Assembly: GCA_038093515.1 (NCBI GenBank)
Contig: JBBPSI010000081.1
Coordinates: forward strand, 40,474-104,473
Source: Butyriboletus loyo
Taxonomy: Eukaryota; Basidiomycota; Agaricomycetes; Boletales; Boletaceae
Direction: 5' to 3'
DNA length: 64,000 nucleotides
Both the position numbers and the translations under genes were made by a program. Below the pieces are notes generated by a model. It made no database searches. It had not been told where the DNA came from and was given only the letters and a program-made list of their open reading frames with translations. The stretch's first letter is position 1; each line of letters starts with the position of its first letter. This document shows positions 10,720 through 23,847 of the stretch, one piece after another.

Positions 10720-13700
10720 TCAACTCGACAGCTCACTCGCGTCCCCATTCACCTCATATGCAGCTCGTATCTCTTCCTCGCGACCCAGCACCTCTTCCCA
10801 CCCTTCCTCAAACAAGTCCATGTTCTCGATCGGATGTGCGACAGACGCAGCGACCTTGGGCTTGTTTTTGCTTCGTAGCTCCGCTCGCCACACGTCCACC
10901 GTCTGCGGTACCAAACTGGAAGGAAAGGAAGAAAGAAAACGAATCAACATATGACAGCCACCCTCGATCGCTTCCTCACCTTGGTGCATATGTGCGCGCA
11001 AATAACGCAGCTTCTGGTGCTCGATTTGTCTTCACAAGCAGGTCCACGCACGCCTTGGTGTCCCCCAACTGGAAAAGTGTCGCAAACGCCAGATTATTGG
11101 CCCCATTTTGTTCTACAGAAGAAAATGAAAATGACATCAGCAAAAGCAATATCATAGACCCGAGGTGGCTCACCTGCAGTTGCAGCAAGCTGTTGTAATC
11201 CTTCCCGATCACCCGTCGAGAGTAATAAGAGCATCAGCGCGCTCAGATCGTTCGCTCGCTGAAAAGCTTCCCGTGCGAGATCAAATCGCCACACCGACAA
11301 CGCGCGATCGCCCAACGCTTTCCACTTGATCTCCGCTTCGTTCTCGGGTACCGAGCGCGCAATATCGACAGCAGTGTCAAGGTCGTCGAGCTGCAGCGAC
11401 AGATCGAACTTGTGGTCTGGGTCGTTAGTCACTTGCATCGCGAGTTCCCTGAGGTCTTGATATCATCTCGTATGAGCATACAAACGTCTCGAGATCGAGG
11501 GTGGAAGGCCTACCTCGACCTTCGAGGAACCGTGCTACTTTGTTGAGTTGCTCCTTGGGTAGCGTGGGCAAGATCTCAGTTGCAGCTTCCATGTCACCGC
11601 GGAGGACCGCCGTTTGGTACTCGACTACACTCAGGGACAATGCGTAACCGTAGATATTCATATTCTTGTCTGCGAGGTACACTCGATTGTGTGCCGGTAT
11701 GTAGCCGAGGATGTACATCGGGCTGGAAAAGAAAAGATCAGCGGGAGAAGAAATATATCCAAACACAACGTACATGTCTGATGGGCTAATAGTATAGGAT
11801 TCGTTGCCGACGAAGTAGTTGACTCGGTTGCCCGCCGTGGTATAGATAAAACAGTCCCCAACCCATTTCGCAGTCATGACGCTACGAGGAATGTTAGATG
11901 ACTACCCGTGAAATAATAAAAATCACACTCGCTTGTCTGAGACCTCAGAGATGACATCGAAGGCTTCTTCAACACCCTCGTCCGAGACCTCGACGCCCTC
12001 CTCGAGTTTCGCGTTATATGCATCCCGGTTGAAACGCAGAATGTAAAATGATTCTTCTGAAGCGATCGCTACCAGGGATCCCGTCCCTGACCAATAAATC
12101 TTTGAACATCGTTAGTCAATGCTTCTCTGAATGGCAAGAAACACACGTTTTTAGCATCAGCGTCTATCCGTCTTACAATCTCCCCACTCTCCCAATCCCA
12201 AAACACCACAAATCCTTTGCCACGTCCAGCTAGTAACGGGCCACCGTGTAACCCATCGATCGACCAGCTACCCAAACCTTTCATTCCCGTACCACCCCTC
12301 TCTTTAAAGTTCTTGTAAACTCTCAGCTTCAACTTGCCCTCAAGCACCGCATATGTGTTCGAGTCACCTGCCCAAGCAAACGAGAGGCCATTCCCAAACG
12401 ACTTGTTCCTCCACGCGAGCGCCGTATATATGATGTACTCCCCGTCTCCGACGACCGTCACGAACCGTCCGTTGGGAGAGTGGATCATATCGGTCGCGAA
12501 GATCTCCGTGGTTCCGAGTTCTCTAATCTGGAGCGGGATGCGATTGCCTTCCGTAGTCGTGTCGTCCGCAAGATTCTGCACGTTCCCCGAGAGAACAAGT
12601 TGGTTGCGCGTGTAAATGAGTTTTCCAGTGGGATCCATGCTAAAGGTAGGCTCATCCCGACCAAGCTAGACAACATAGTTCAAGGAAACACCAGCGATAA
12701 CCATACACATGGTCAGACCCACCTTGATGACGACGATACCTTCATCGAATCCAACAGCGACTTCGTTCGCATCCCTTCGCAACGATACACACCACGCCCG
12801 CTCCAACGCATAGCTCAACGTGTTTTCTAACCGATACGTGTTACTATTCCAGATCTTGACAGTTCCGTCCTCACTCCCGCTGATGATGATCGGCAAGTTG
12901 GGATGAAAGACCGCAAAAGAGGGGTTATTGGTGTGACCTTCCATCGTTTGGACACAGCTCTTGCTAAGGTAGTCCCAAATCTTGATCGTCTTGTCGTCGC
13001 CGGTCGTCACAAGGTACGGTTTGTCGGGGGCCGGGTAGAAATCGACATAATTGACTCCCTTGTCGTGCGCGTCCATCGTGAAGTTGGCATTCGCGGAACC
13101 GAGGGACCACATCTTGACCGTTCGATCAAGACACGCAGATGCGAACGTGTTGGCGTCTTTCGGGTTAAACGTGATATTCATGATGTAGTGCGTGTGGCCC
13201 TCGTGTACCTATCAAGCCCAGGGGAAGAAATATACAGCGTTCGTATACAGACACATGACAGTATTCGTACGATGAAAGAAGGGGACATACCTGAATGCAC
13301 TTCCACTGCTTATCCCAATCCCAGGCCTTGATTGTCATATCGTCGCTGCCCGTCAACACGATGCTCGCCGTTGGATGCACCGCAAGACATCTAATGTAAT
13401 CTGGATGGGCTTCAAACGAGACGACTTTCTCGTGCGTGTTGTAGTTAAACACGCGGAGCTGGAAGTCGTCCGAACCGGCGATGAACCAATTTTTGCGTGC
13501 GATGAACTTAACGCAGCGAACAGGTACGTTGGACACTTCGAATGTCTTCACTAAAGCACCGGTCTCGTGATTGTAGATGTTCACCGAGCCATTGTAGAGG
13601 CCGGTGAGTAACCAAGGCTCAGTGGGGTGAAAGTCGGTGCCTTTGACGCGGTCAGATCGAGAGAATAGTTTGCGCTGGGAGAACGGTTAAAATGTGTCGT

Positions 13701-13749
13701 TTGGCTTGAGGAGACCCTTTGAAACACTCACAGACACATCAAACAGCAT
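10720..13749 (-). CDS. SEC27: Coatomer subunit beta-prime (COPI coat, WD40 protein)
   Basis: Component of the COPI vesicle coat that returns cargo from Golgi to ER; the WD40 propellers bind dilysine cargo signals. The start exon is only 18 nt (13749-13732, MLFDVS), then exons 13674-13291, 13208-12723, 12665-12147, one from 12099, and further exons downstream. The N-terminal propeller is clear: repeats ending IYN, VFNY, AWDWDK, MWSLG, IWDY and IWNS, with GH/D structural pairs. The [11 protein letters not shown] opening is typical of beta-prime COP. The second propeller and alpha-solenoid follow ([28 protein letters not shown]-like helices), ending in an acidic tail with EEGWEEVL before the stop at 10720. 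Length, roughly 830 residues, fits the family. It lies 160 bp downstream of the 3' end of the phytase gene, which reads in the same direction. Confidence 0.95.
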
Positions 13750-13865
13750 TGTTTTTAGATGGGGACCAACCCGGCGTCAAGAACGTTCAATGAGCAGCGT
13801 CACGTCGCGAGTATTGGACACGCTGCACCTGCAATTTGCGGACCCCCCTTTAGATGGTGTCGTTC

Positions 13866-13873
13866 CCATATAT
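13866..13873. promoter_or_regulatory. TATA-rich element upstream of COPB2
   Basis: A TATATAAA-like stretch in the 160-bp gap between the phosphatase stop and the COPB2 start. On the minus strand it reads as a TATA-like TTTATATA about 120 nt upstream of the ATG. This is position-based inference only. Confidence 0.25.
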
Positions 13874-13908
13874 AAAACTAAGGGGAATCAAAACATGATT
13901 ATGTAACG

Positions 13909-15649
13909 TCAGGCAAAACATCTCTCCCAGTCACCGTCTCCGTTACTCTGGGCGTATACCTGACTATCCACGAATGCACTCAGCGCACATAATCCATCCT
14001 CGTTTGCGCCACAAAACTCTAGCGGTTGCACCGCATCGTTAACCAGTATCCTGACATACTCCCCACCGTTGTTGCACCGCAGCTTCTCCGTAATCATGCG
14101 TCCAGAAAAGGGTGTCATCCTAGAAATCCGCCATGTTCGCGTTGAGTCCAGTCTATCTGTCCTTGGTGGCTCGTCAGGATGGAAGAGTCCGATCGCAGAA
14201 TAGATGGCGACCATGTGGTTATCGTGCGAGAAATCAACATAGAAATTACGACCCAGGGGGAAGGTAACTGGCGACGCATCGAGCGTCTGATTCGTTCGCG
14301 TCTTGTCTTGGACGGGCTGGCCTGTCAACCTAGCCAGCAATTCATTGACATATCCAACACCGTGAACAGGACCCAGGGTATTACCGTGTCTAGCACGGAG
14401 ATTTCAGCGAAACTCGCGTCCAAAAAACATTGGCTTACCCGGTCTTGTAATACTTTAGCAAATCGTCATAGTACTCACGTGCTTGCCATTCTTCTACAGT
14501 AAACAAACCGCAGAACGGACTGGCAGTGCCGTGGAAGAGGGTCTCGAAGGCACACAAAGGCATGAGTTCTGCGACGTCGTCATTGCCAAGCTTCGCGCCT
14601 GGCACAGCCTCGTTCATTCTCTCCACAATGGGCGGGGTGAACCTGTCCCGCCAAACTTTTCCCGGCTCTTTATTGCTTTCTGCGTTTGGGCACCTTGATC
14701 CACCTAACGTGTTGTTCGCCTTGTGATGATCAGAGTGAGCACCGGTCGCTACGTATATGTAAACGCAAGTACTTACACCGATCTCCTCCGAGATGATAAC
14801 TGATACGCCTGGTGAGTACACGTGCCCACTGGCAGCAGAGAGACCTTGGTGTGACAAGTGAGATCAGTGTGTATCAGAAGCAGGGGGAAAATAACCTCGT
14901 GTCCAGTTCGCGGCAGAGTATACTACACGCTCACTGCCTGATGCCCTGACGAAGGGCAACTGGTCGTCCTTGACCAGATGCTTGTACCGCAGATAGTGAT
15001 CGTAGCCAGAGTCGATAGACCTGAAAAACCTTGATCAGGGGAGCGAAATCAAGATATACCACGCTTACTCCTTCGCGCCAAGAGGAAGTAAGTCTTCCAC
15101 ACCCAAATCCCACTCGAACTCTCTCAGAAACTGGTACTTCTTTCCGGAATAAGACTCCGCATTCATAAGCTTCTGGATAGGTTTTTTGATCCGCTTCGAG
15201 TTGCTTGCGGTGGGAAACCTCGAGCCATGTCTCTGGAGCTGCTACCCCGTCACAACCAACCTGGACCACATCGCAAGTTACTCACCAAGTTGACCTAGAT
15301 TACCATGTCTTTTTGAGATGACTAGAAATGAGTTGGAAGAGGAGGAGTAGCGTACCTGAACAACCTCGCAGCGCTCAGGTGGCGTTGTGTACTCTGCAGC
15401 CGGGTAGTATGGAGAGTGAGCAGCCCAAGCCTGTTGCACTTCCTTGGGCAATCCAATACCGGCCGGCACGATCTTAGTAGGTGGTGGGCCCAAACACCAG
15501 CGCCAGCGCCCATACTGAAAGTAGCAGAACAGCAAAGCGAGCGTGACGAAGGCTACTCCGTGCCAGAAGCGCCTGCCGTATTGTGACGGGAAGTGGCCTA
15601 TCTTGTCACTTTGAAGAAAAAGGGGCAGCCCAGCGTCAGAGCGGGTCAT
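13909..15649 (-). CDS. Histidine acid phosphatase, phytase-like (3-phytase A family)
   Basis: Histidine acid phosphatases remove phosphate from organic esters such as phytate. The catalytic RHGSRFPT motif is read in the exon around 15170-15240 and the proton-donor HD lies in FSHDNHM near the C-terminus. Other family landmarks are VRASGSERVVYSA, LMPLCAFETL and SPFCGLFT. Several short introns interrupt the gene. The N-terminus carries a hydrophobic stretch (FVTLALLFCYF) about 30 residues in, which would act as a signal anchor rather than a clean cleavable signal peptide. I chose the ATG at 15649 because a TATA box at 15717-15727 leaves too little room for transcription to include the ATG at 15688 with a normal leader. 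The protein ends in ERCFA. Substrate preference cannot be told from sequence. Confidence 0.92.
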
Positions 15650-15716
15650 GGCAATAACCGGCCGTCGTCGAGAACGTGGAACAAGCAATGCATGATGTGA
15701 GGTGGATCCGAATCAG

Positions 15717-15727
15717 TATATATATAA
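15717..15727 (-). promoter_or_regulatory. TATA box of the phytase-like gene
   Basis: TATATATATAAG on the plus strand, equally TATA-like on the minus strand, 68 nt upstream of the chosen ATG at 15649. It favours that start over the upstream in-frame ATG at 15688. Confidence 0.5.
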
Positions 15728-16178
15728 GAATGCACGTTCGTGCGGAAGGCCATGATTGCCAAATCCTCCCAAAGTGGCTATCCGGGGGTCTTTGCTATTG
15801 GCTGGGTCAAAAAGGACATACGTAAGCGCGTTTCGCTGACCACTGGCAGAATGTGAGACAGACCTGTGTGTCACCGAGTAAGTGTCTCATTTTACATGCA
15901 ATCATTTCGTTCAAGGAAAGGGAACTCGACGGATAGGTGATGCCAGAAGCCTTCTTGGTTAGCCGAGCCGAGCTTACAGATCCCGCAGTGCGGTGCTCTT
16001 GACTCGGAAGCTGATGGCATACATTATCAACACTACATTGTTGAAAGTGGGGCAGCCCAAAAGTAGGGGATGCTTTTTGATTTGACCGGAGGGCGTGGAC
16101 TTTCCTTGACGTACGTATCAGCTTCAAGCAGAGGCATGGCGTTATCCCGAGTCTTAGTTATTAGTAATATATAACATT
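15728..16178. other. Intergenic, nothing recognised
   Basis: Gap between the phytase-like promoter and the 3' end of the helicase gene. An open frame at 15807-16127 (minus) shows no motif and is not called. Confidence 0.4.
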
Positions 16179-19100
16179 TCACCAATCAAACGAGAGGTCC
16201 GCATCGTCTTCTACCACAAAGCTCCCAAACACGTATTCATCTGGCTCAAAGTCCTCACGCGGCGGCGAGCTCGAAACCGCGGGACGTTTTCGTGAGTGCT
16301 CTAAGCCACCCCTTCGAACAGGCCTGTTCGCAAAGACTGGCGCATTGGCGAGTCCTGACGCTTGCGTAAAGAGGCTTTGTCGGTAGATGAGAGTCTGATC
16401 GTACGACGGCGAGACCTGCGTATCAGCTATATCTTTCAGGAACTGCCTGTCAGAATCGTTCTCCACGTCGTCTTCCGAGTGGGAAGATCCTGCGCTTTCC
16501 TCATCTCCTGAATGCACTGCTTCGCCGTCCAACCATGGATTATGTTGGATAGAAATCAAGGGTCTGCGAGTAATTTTCTTCGGCTGTAGCGAGGGTGTGG
16601 GTATCCGGGAAATTATCTCCGTATCGTTACGCCTCAGCCGGCGTAATGGAGGGGGTGACTCCGTGTCCGGGATCTCCGACGTTTCTGTCTTGACGACTCG
16701 CCGCCTGCCTGCTGGGCGTACCACAAACGACCCCTCTGGGATATCAGGGGTAGGACCAGCCGAGGGGCGAGTAACTCGGGGAGGGGTAGAAGGTAGCCTG
16801 TCTCTCATAGGCGACTTCATCGTCTGCAGAGGTGGGTGAAGATTATCTTCCACTTCCAAAAAGCTTTCACCCTTGAACCGCGGCGAGCATGAAGTGCTGT
16901 GCTTCGTCCTTGGGATGTCGGGGGAAGAGCTGACAATTTGTATGTATGGATCCTCGTCCTCATCCAAAAGCCAAGCAACATCTTGATCATTGGCTTTTCC
17001 AGATGAAGAATCAAGGAACGGAGGCATAGAGTCTTGGCCAAATACTCGTTCTTTGCCCTTGTGCTCGGTTGAACCCACCGGATCAGGGTGAACGACGATG
17101 GGAGCGCAAAATTGTTGCGGGGAAGCCGCACGGGACGGAGACGACGAAGTGATTTCAATCACATCATTGCAAATCGATTTGGGGGATCGATTGGGACACG
17201 GACTGTGGACGAAACGATCTGGAGAAGCCGGTGAGGATCGACGCGACGTGTACACGACCTTCGAAGTGGATTGGTCGGAACAAGACACGTCCTGATCCAT
17301 CTCCATATCGATGTCAACCTGCCGAGACGGATAGCTGCCAAGAGTCAATGGATCCCTTTTGTCAGCTGCGGATGGCTTGCGTTTCTTGGGGACCATTGTT
17401 CGTGACTTTGGCAACATGTTTTTGTGCGTGGAACTTGACTCAGAGATGACAGGCGTAGACACCGTACGCCGAATATCAAAAATATTCCCCTCTAGTTCCA
17501 TATCCGTAGAGTCGTCATCAGCGAGGGCATCGTCGAATTCTGTCGACTTGATTTTCTTCTTCTTCTTCCCTCTGACTAGCAAATCCGCCACGCTTACGAA
17601 GCCGCGGCTTGCACCAGATGGAATATTCCTGTCAATGTCATCATTCCTTTTCCTCTTCTTTCCGTTCACAGTTTTCTCCCCATCTTGTGTTGTAACCGGA
17701 GCTTTCTTTCTCCCGGATTGTTCGCGGACATATTCCTCAATCTCCATCCGTTTCTCCAGTTCCTGTGGCCGTAAGTGATCGGGGAGCAACCGTGGTACAT
17801 CGCCATACAGTTCAAGCTGGTCTCCGCGAACAATGCATTTCTGTAGTTCGGCGTACGTGTCGTGCGCTTTGTCCCAGTTTAACTCCTCCCGCATCTCAGC
17901 AAGCAAAACGTGCACATAACCATCGCGCTTGCGACCGGTTCGTCCAACGCGTTGAAGCTGTGAAGGAGAATCAATCTCGAGTTCATCTCATTTCCGAGAC
18001 AGGAGTGAAGGAGCGAGAAGAGAGAAAGATGGACATACCATACGAATGGGTGTCTTTTGAGCGTCATAGCATACGATCATATCTACCTCTCCAATGTCGA
18101 GACCCTCTTCTCCGATTGATGTTGAGACCAGAACGTTGAACTCTCCCGCTTTGAACTTTCTGATCACCTGCCAATAAGGATGAGTGTGACGAGGAAAACA
18201 TCGATTGCCGTAACTCTTGCAACGTACCTCTAACTGTTCCTTCTGAGCGATACCTTTTTTACCCTGTTTATCGACTCCTTGACCAACAAAGCGCGTTGCC
18301 CTCACTAACGGTGATTCCTGATTCAAGACCTCGACGATCTCGTCCACACACTCTCGATATGTCACGAATACCATAGCTCGTGTGTCGTTGACCTCTTCCT
18401 CCTCTTCGTCTCCGCCAGAGATTCTTTGCCCGAAATGTTGCACTAAGAGTGTTTTGAGGGTCTCCATCTTTGGGTGCATTCCAAACCCCCCTGGCCGTTT
18501 CTGGCCTGCCTCAAGGTCGGCGAGAAGCCTTTGAAATGTGGAATCCGACTTGAGTTTCGCGGGTACTTTCCTTTTTTGATCGGAACCTTCCTTGTCGCGG
18601 ATTAGGTCTTGAAGAGAATGAAGGCACATAGTGACACTGGCTTCCATCTATCCATGTGTATAGCATATATCGACAAAGGGCTTAAACCGCATATCACTGC
18701 GAAATTGGGGATAACCTTACCAAATATGACATAGCCCTTGCCATGGATGATATCATGGAGAGGGTTCCCATGGCCCATATATGCGGACTACTCCGCTGGG
18801 CTGCGATACGCTGCATAATAGCCGTAGCACGGTATGGATGCATCTTGACGACGTCCAATGGCTCCATAACGCCTCTAGCCACAAGAGGTTTTATTACCGA
18901 CTACGAACAATCAATCAGAGTTGTTAATTAACAAACGTCAACTGACCTCCATGACAGTCTTCAGGAGTTGTTGAAAGTGAGCAATTCCATCCGTCATCTT
19001 GATGATGTGCTGCTTGACCTCCTATTCAATTTTTTATTTGGTTTAGACATCTTTCAAATCAACAAGAAAAACAACCTTCTTGTGCATATATCCTCTCAGA

Positions 19101-20680
19101 TCGAGACTTCCTTCGTTTCTGATCTCAATCCTACCGATATGCAAAGAGTCTATAATCGCTTGGACTGCCTCGGGTGTGCTTCCGGGGGTTGCAGTAAGCG
19201 CAAGCACCCGGAACCATGGGTTCTTCGCCATGAGGAAGCGAATAACCTGCGCATATGCATAATCGCCTGTGCCCTTGTGTGCTTCATCTATATCGTATGA
19301 CACTCAGCAAAATGCATCACCCAAATCTCATAAATGTTACAGACCGACGACCATGAGGATAATATCGCGTGGATCACAATTTTCGGTAGTGAGGTCGTTG
19401 ATGAGTGTCTGGGGCGTCATGTAGAAAACTCGTTTCTCCTCCCACTAGGAAGTGTTAACATGCAGTCTACTTCGGGTACCAAAGCGGGGACGCACCATTC
19501 GTGATCTGTATGCACGCGGGTTATTGCCTGTTAATTCCACCGCATCCCTGCCTGGGATACCACATGTCCGATGGCATGCATCAATCTGTTGAGCAACTAG
19601 AGGCTTCGTAGGCGCAACGAAGACCACTTTGCCCTCGGGGAACCAGCGGTAGACTTGGGATAAATTGTGTTATGTCTGATACAGGACCGGTTTACACAAC
19701 TTACAGTTCAACATCACGACACCGGCAATAAATGTCTTTCCTAGACCGGTCGGAAGAGCTACTAGCGTGTTATCAAATAGACAATGCTTGACGATATTAA
19801 ATTGATAGTCTCGTTTGGGATGGTTGAGTGGATAAATCCAGTGCTTCGCTTCGAGCATGTCCACCTTGAGCTTCATAGGGAGAGGCTACAGAGGTCGTAA
19901 ATGAACCTGCACGATGTCTAATATCGACACACCCACCGGGCTTCGGTCCGTGACCGGAGACACCACAATTTGATGTCAGCTTTACCACTAAGGGATCAAG
20001 ACCAAGTTACGCACCCAACTACAACCGTAATCAGTCCTGACATGATCAAGCGTAGCACCTATCACGTTACCTGAGACAAATGGTGCAGGAAACTGCTCAA
20101 ATTCCACCACTTCCTCTTCCTGTTTGTCCTCGTTTGACTTTTCCTTTGTCTTTGACTTCCTCCAGCCAGATTTCGCGAACGCGGCATGATCCCATTGCTT
20201 GGTTTGAGGGGCCTGTTGACCAAAAGGGTTGCGATGGTCCGACTTGGACCTCTGCATCGGACCACGAGATGCGGGGCTAGCTTTGCTAGTGGACGCAGGA
20301 GGACGAGAAATACCACCAAATAGTGTTGTCTGAACAGAGCTTTTGGACGGGGGGCGGCCTGCATTACTGGGACCGGCGACTGGGGGCGCTTGACCCTTGT
20401 ATGCCGCGTCGATGAACGAGTCAAGACGCTGCAGGTCCGCCTCATCAAGGTCGAGCGTAATGTCCATGTACGAGTCTTCTTTCTCAATTCGTTTTGGAGG
20501 AGCTGGCTTGGATGGGGGGACAGGTTTCGGTGGAGGAAGGCTCCTAGGAGGGCAACGGACGGGTAGGTTGTGGGTGAGTTTGGGACGATGTGCCGCTTCG
20601 ATGACATCGAGCTGGTTGAGGATACCAGAGTCGAGATTATCGGGGAAGTAATCGTCCGAGTTCATTGTTGCGGACGACAT
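16179..20680 (-). CDS. MPH1: ATP-dependent DNA helicase MPH1 (FANCM family)
   Basis: 3'-5' DNA helicase that dissociates D-loops and remodels stalled replication forks in error-free repair. Many short exons are visible. N-terminus: disordered, acidic, with two Pro-rich runs. Helicase domain 1: the [12 protein letters not shown] entry motif, Walker [22 protein letters not shown], the DEAH box in [14 protein letters not shown], and ALTATPG. Helicase domain 2: [28 protein letters not shown], and the arginine-finger motif [12 protein letters not shown], directly followed by [10 protein letters not shown], an order typical of the MPH1/FANCM/Hef group. The last 578-codon exon (17915-16179) begins inside the helicase tail and is mostly a disordered Ser/Pro-rich and acidic C-terminus ending LSFDW. 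Start ATG at 20680. Its promoter faces the FunK1 gene about 500 bp away. Confidence 0.94.
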
Positions 20681-21178
20681 GGACGACGAGTTTGAACGCG
20701 GTCAACGTTTGATTGCAGTCGCGTAAAGGCCACCTGCACGAGACTGAACACGTGAGGGTCGTCCTAAGGAAGAGTCCACACACTACCGGCAACTGGGGCT
20801 TATTGGATTAGATTAGATAGACTGCCTCTCTACCTTCCTTCTCTACACGACAGCCGACAACAAGTCCGTCACTCTATCATGGATAAGTTCACCAAGAAAG
20901 ACATGAGTCGCAACAACATGTAGGGTTACTCATTCGGCGGCAATGTCAATTTTGGCACAATCCTCACGTACTACGAAATCAAGGAAAAACCCCCAAGGAC
21001 CCAGTCCGTCTGACGCCCTGCTACAATTGCACCAGGTCGCCGGTTTTGTTGTAGCATCCCAGATCAATCGCCGTTCTTTCCTTGGCTATGCGGTTTTCCC
21101 GTGCTCTAAGTTACTCCCATCATTTTCTTCTCAAGTCGCCCTATGTCATCGACACGCAGGAATCTTTGAGCGATATTA
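20681..21178. other. Divergent promoter region between MPH1 and the FunK1 gene
   Basis: About 500 bp with no recognised gene. It must hold the promoters of the minus-strand helicase and the plus-strand kinase. I saw no clear TATA box. Confidence 0.4.
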
Positions 21179-23847
21179 ATGTCTTCCACCGTGACAATGG
21201 GCACCAAAGATGCAGCTAGCACTCAGTCGCCCCCTCGCTTGCATGTAAACGCGCCACATACAGCCTTTGCAACTCGTTTATCTTCCTACAACCACATGGT
21301 CGATAACAGTGTCAAGTGCGTTCCTCTCCATCAGCTCACGATCTTGTCGACTGGCCACAACAAGCCCAATGATGTAAGGCCATTCATCGAGGTGGACATC
21401 GAGAAAACCAAGAATTGCGAGCTTGACGACTTTCTGAGGCACATGCTGCTGACCGTTTGAGAACAAGATAACCCAGGCAAGTACCAGGACAACAAGTCCG
21501 ACCTCTCTGATAGGCTTCTGAGGGAAGTTCTCACGAAGATAGTCAGTATCTGCAATACCATGCCACAGGAGAGTGCAAGCACTTCGGCCAGAATGGATAA
21601 AATTTTTCGATGCTTTAATCAATTAGTGCGTATCTAAGCCTTTGCGATGGAACTTAGCTCATCCCCTCGAAGCTGTAAAGTAACGGGGGAGACTGATCGC
21701 TACGCACCCTTTGTTGAAGCCTTCAATGGTGTATTAAGCGAGACCAAGGAAGTCACCATCTCGGGCATCAAACGATGCAGCTCCCTCGACCCTCTTCTCC
21801 ACAGGAACGACCCCGCGCACATCACTCAGATGCATGCCACGGCTATGTCGACACGGAAACCTGACATTGTCACGGGTTCCTTTGACTGCTGCGCAACAGG
21901 CTGCGAGCACTGAATCTTCCATGTCCTGGAACGACATAGCCGAACAACAGGCAATGAACCGTCCGCCGAAACCCGGGTTTCGCTGGTCGGATGTTCTTTC
22001 AGTCTTTGAGTTCAAGCAGACTGAGGAAGAATTTGTAGAGGAGAAACTGACAAATATCCGGTCCCGTCAAGACGTCAAGCCCCGCCCACAAGAGGTTAAA
22101 CTCAAGCACCTGACAAAGGAACAGACCACTGAGTGGTCTGGCGATGCCACGGAGGATCTCAAGACAGCTGATATCAGTAAGTCATTTCAATCGCGGCGAG
22201 GGCTGCACGAATCCGTGATTGTGCTGCTATCACAGGCGCAAGCGATGATCGGCAACCGGAGTCTGGCAACTCCCATAAGCGTACACCGCAGGAACCTATT
22301 GTCTCTGGTGTGAACAAGCGAAGGAAAGTTAACACCGACGATGGTGCGGCAAGGTCGATTTTTTTCCAAGGCAAGAATGGCGATAAACCGCTGTTGATGA
22401 AGGAGGTTCTGACCCAAACGGCTGACTATGGTGTCGAGATGTTCGTGGCCCATCTGGGTGCCGCATTCATGATCAGTCATGTCGTTATAGGTGAATGCTG
22501 CGCACGAGACTATGTTATTGCCGTTTCATTCGTTCTTCAGACGATATTCTGTGGATTTGGTATTATGATCGTCAGCACCCTGTCCAATGCACCGGTTTCA
22601 GCTTCATTAAGGACCTACTTCGTTTCATGGTCCTGTTGTTTGTGTATCAGAGGCTCTCGGAAAAGAATTGGGGCTGGTCCCCTGCTTTGGAGCAAGGCGC
22701 TGAGTTCACGAATAGCAAGGGACGAACGATCAAATTCAGGTTGAAATTGCACACGCCGGACCGAATTTGCCACTATGGCCTCAATGGACGAGGGACTAAC
22801 CGTGTACCGGTCGGGAACCTCGAGATTGATGGCGTTCAGGTTCCCCACAAGCTGGTGGCCAAAATTTACTGGCCCGAGAACTTCCGTCAGAAGGAGCACG
22901 AGATCCTGAAGATCCTGAAAGTCGCCGAGGAACTTGGGAAACGGGAAGGATACCCAAACGTAGCAGGGCACTTGCCAGAAGTTCTGTGCTCCTGCGAGCT
23001 TGGTGGCAACACGACGGTGATCAGGAAGCAGCTCAAGATCGACGATACTGAGTCCAAGGGCCGCACCCTCTATCTCATTGTCTTTGGCAGATTATACTCC
23101 TTGCGAGAGCTGATCAGGGAACAGCAAGGCGCAAGTAGATCTGTGGTTGATGTATGGTGGCATTGTGTGTTCTGTGAGTACTTTGCAGATTTCTGAGGAC
23201 ACTGTCTAACTACTTTTCAGGTCACTATGACCTGTGGAGAGGCGGGGTGCATCATCGGGATATCAGCGAAGCCAACCTAATGTTTTCGCAGAATGGCGCC
23301 AGAGAGCTACTGTGGTGTGCTGAACGATTTTGATCTGGCGGTGGTATCTGCACATGACCGGACCATGGGCACGGAGCGCACCGGCACCGTGCCGTTCATG
23401 GCGCTTGACCTCTTGCAGTCCATCGTCGACAATACTCCTTTCACCCACCACTACCAATTCGACGCGGAATCGTCCATCTGGGCACTTGCTTACGTCTCGC
23501 TCAGCTACGATCAAGCAGGGAATGTAAGCCACGGTGCTGGCGGCAGCAAGGTGAAACGCTGGTGGCAAGCGGCGCCCGAGGTGGCCAGGCTTGCCAAATT
23601 AGATTTTTTGATGAGCTTGAGTAACAGCTTGAACATCAATCTCCCGGAGAACAAGCCTGCTTGGACAGTGGCATTCTGGTGTCTTGTCAAACTCTCCAAT
23701 TTGCGCCACGAGCGAGAGACGAGGCGCCTTGAACAGTCACCTGACCAGCTAGTTCCCGATGTTCTTTCCGTAGACCAGGCTTTTGGGGCCATGCTACAGG
23801 CACTTCATGCAGTAGCACTCGCGAAGCTGGATGAAGCACCTCTGTAA
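21179..23847 (+). pseudogene. FunK1-type protein kinase with two frame disruptions
   Basis: FunK1 kinases are a family expanded in Agaricomycetes; substrates are unknown. The fungal-specific N-terminal part (KIFRCFNQ, RYAPFVEAFNG, RKPDIV, GFRWSDVLSVFEFK), the nuclear-type basic stretch KRRKV, and the kinase part (DILWIWYYDRQ, IYWPENFRQKEHEIL, catalytic HRDISEANLM near 23253, NDFDLA near 23323, GTVPFMALDLL) are all present in order, joined by introns such as 22491-22540 and 23174-23220. Two places need a frame change that no intron explains. After RKPDIVT at the GGG run 21874-21876, dropping one G restores VPLTAAQQAAS. Between HRDISEANLMFSQNGARE and SYCGVLNDFDLA near 23305, an AG pair appears to be missing from an AGAGAG run. 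The catalytic loop and metal-binding loop are therefore in different frames. The gene is either decayed or carries sequence errors. The first intron, near 21430-21500, is also unclear. Confidence 0.85.

Noticed and set aside
10644..11198. 184-codon plus-strand frame
   Set aside because: Antisense to the C-terminal exons of COPB2.
20062..20607. 181-codon minus-strand frame
   Set aside because: Alternate frame of the low-complexity N-terminal exon of MPH1.
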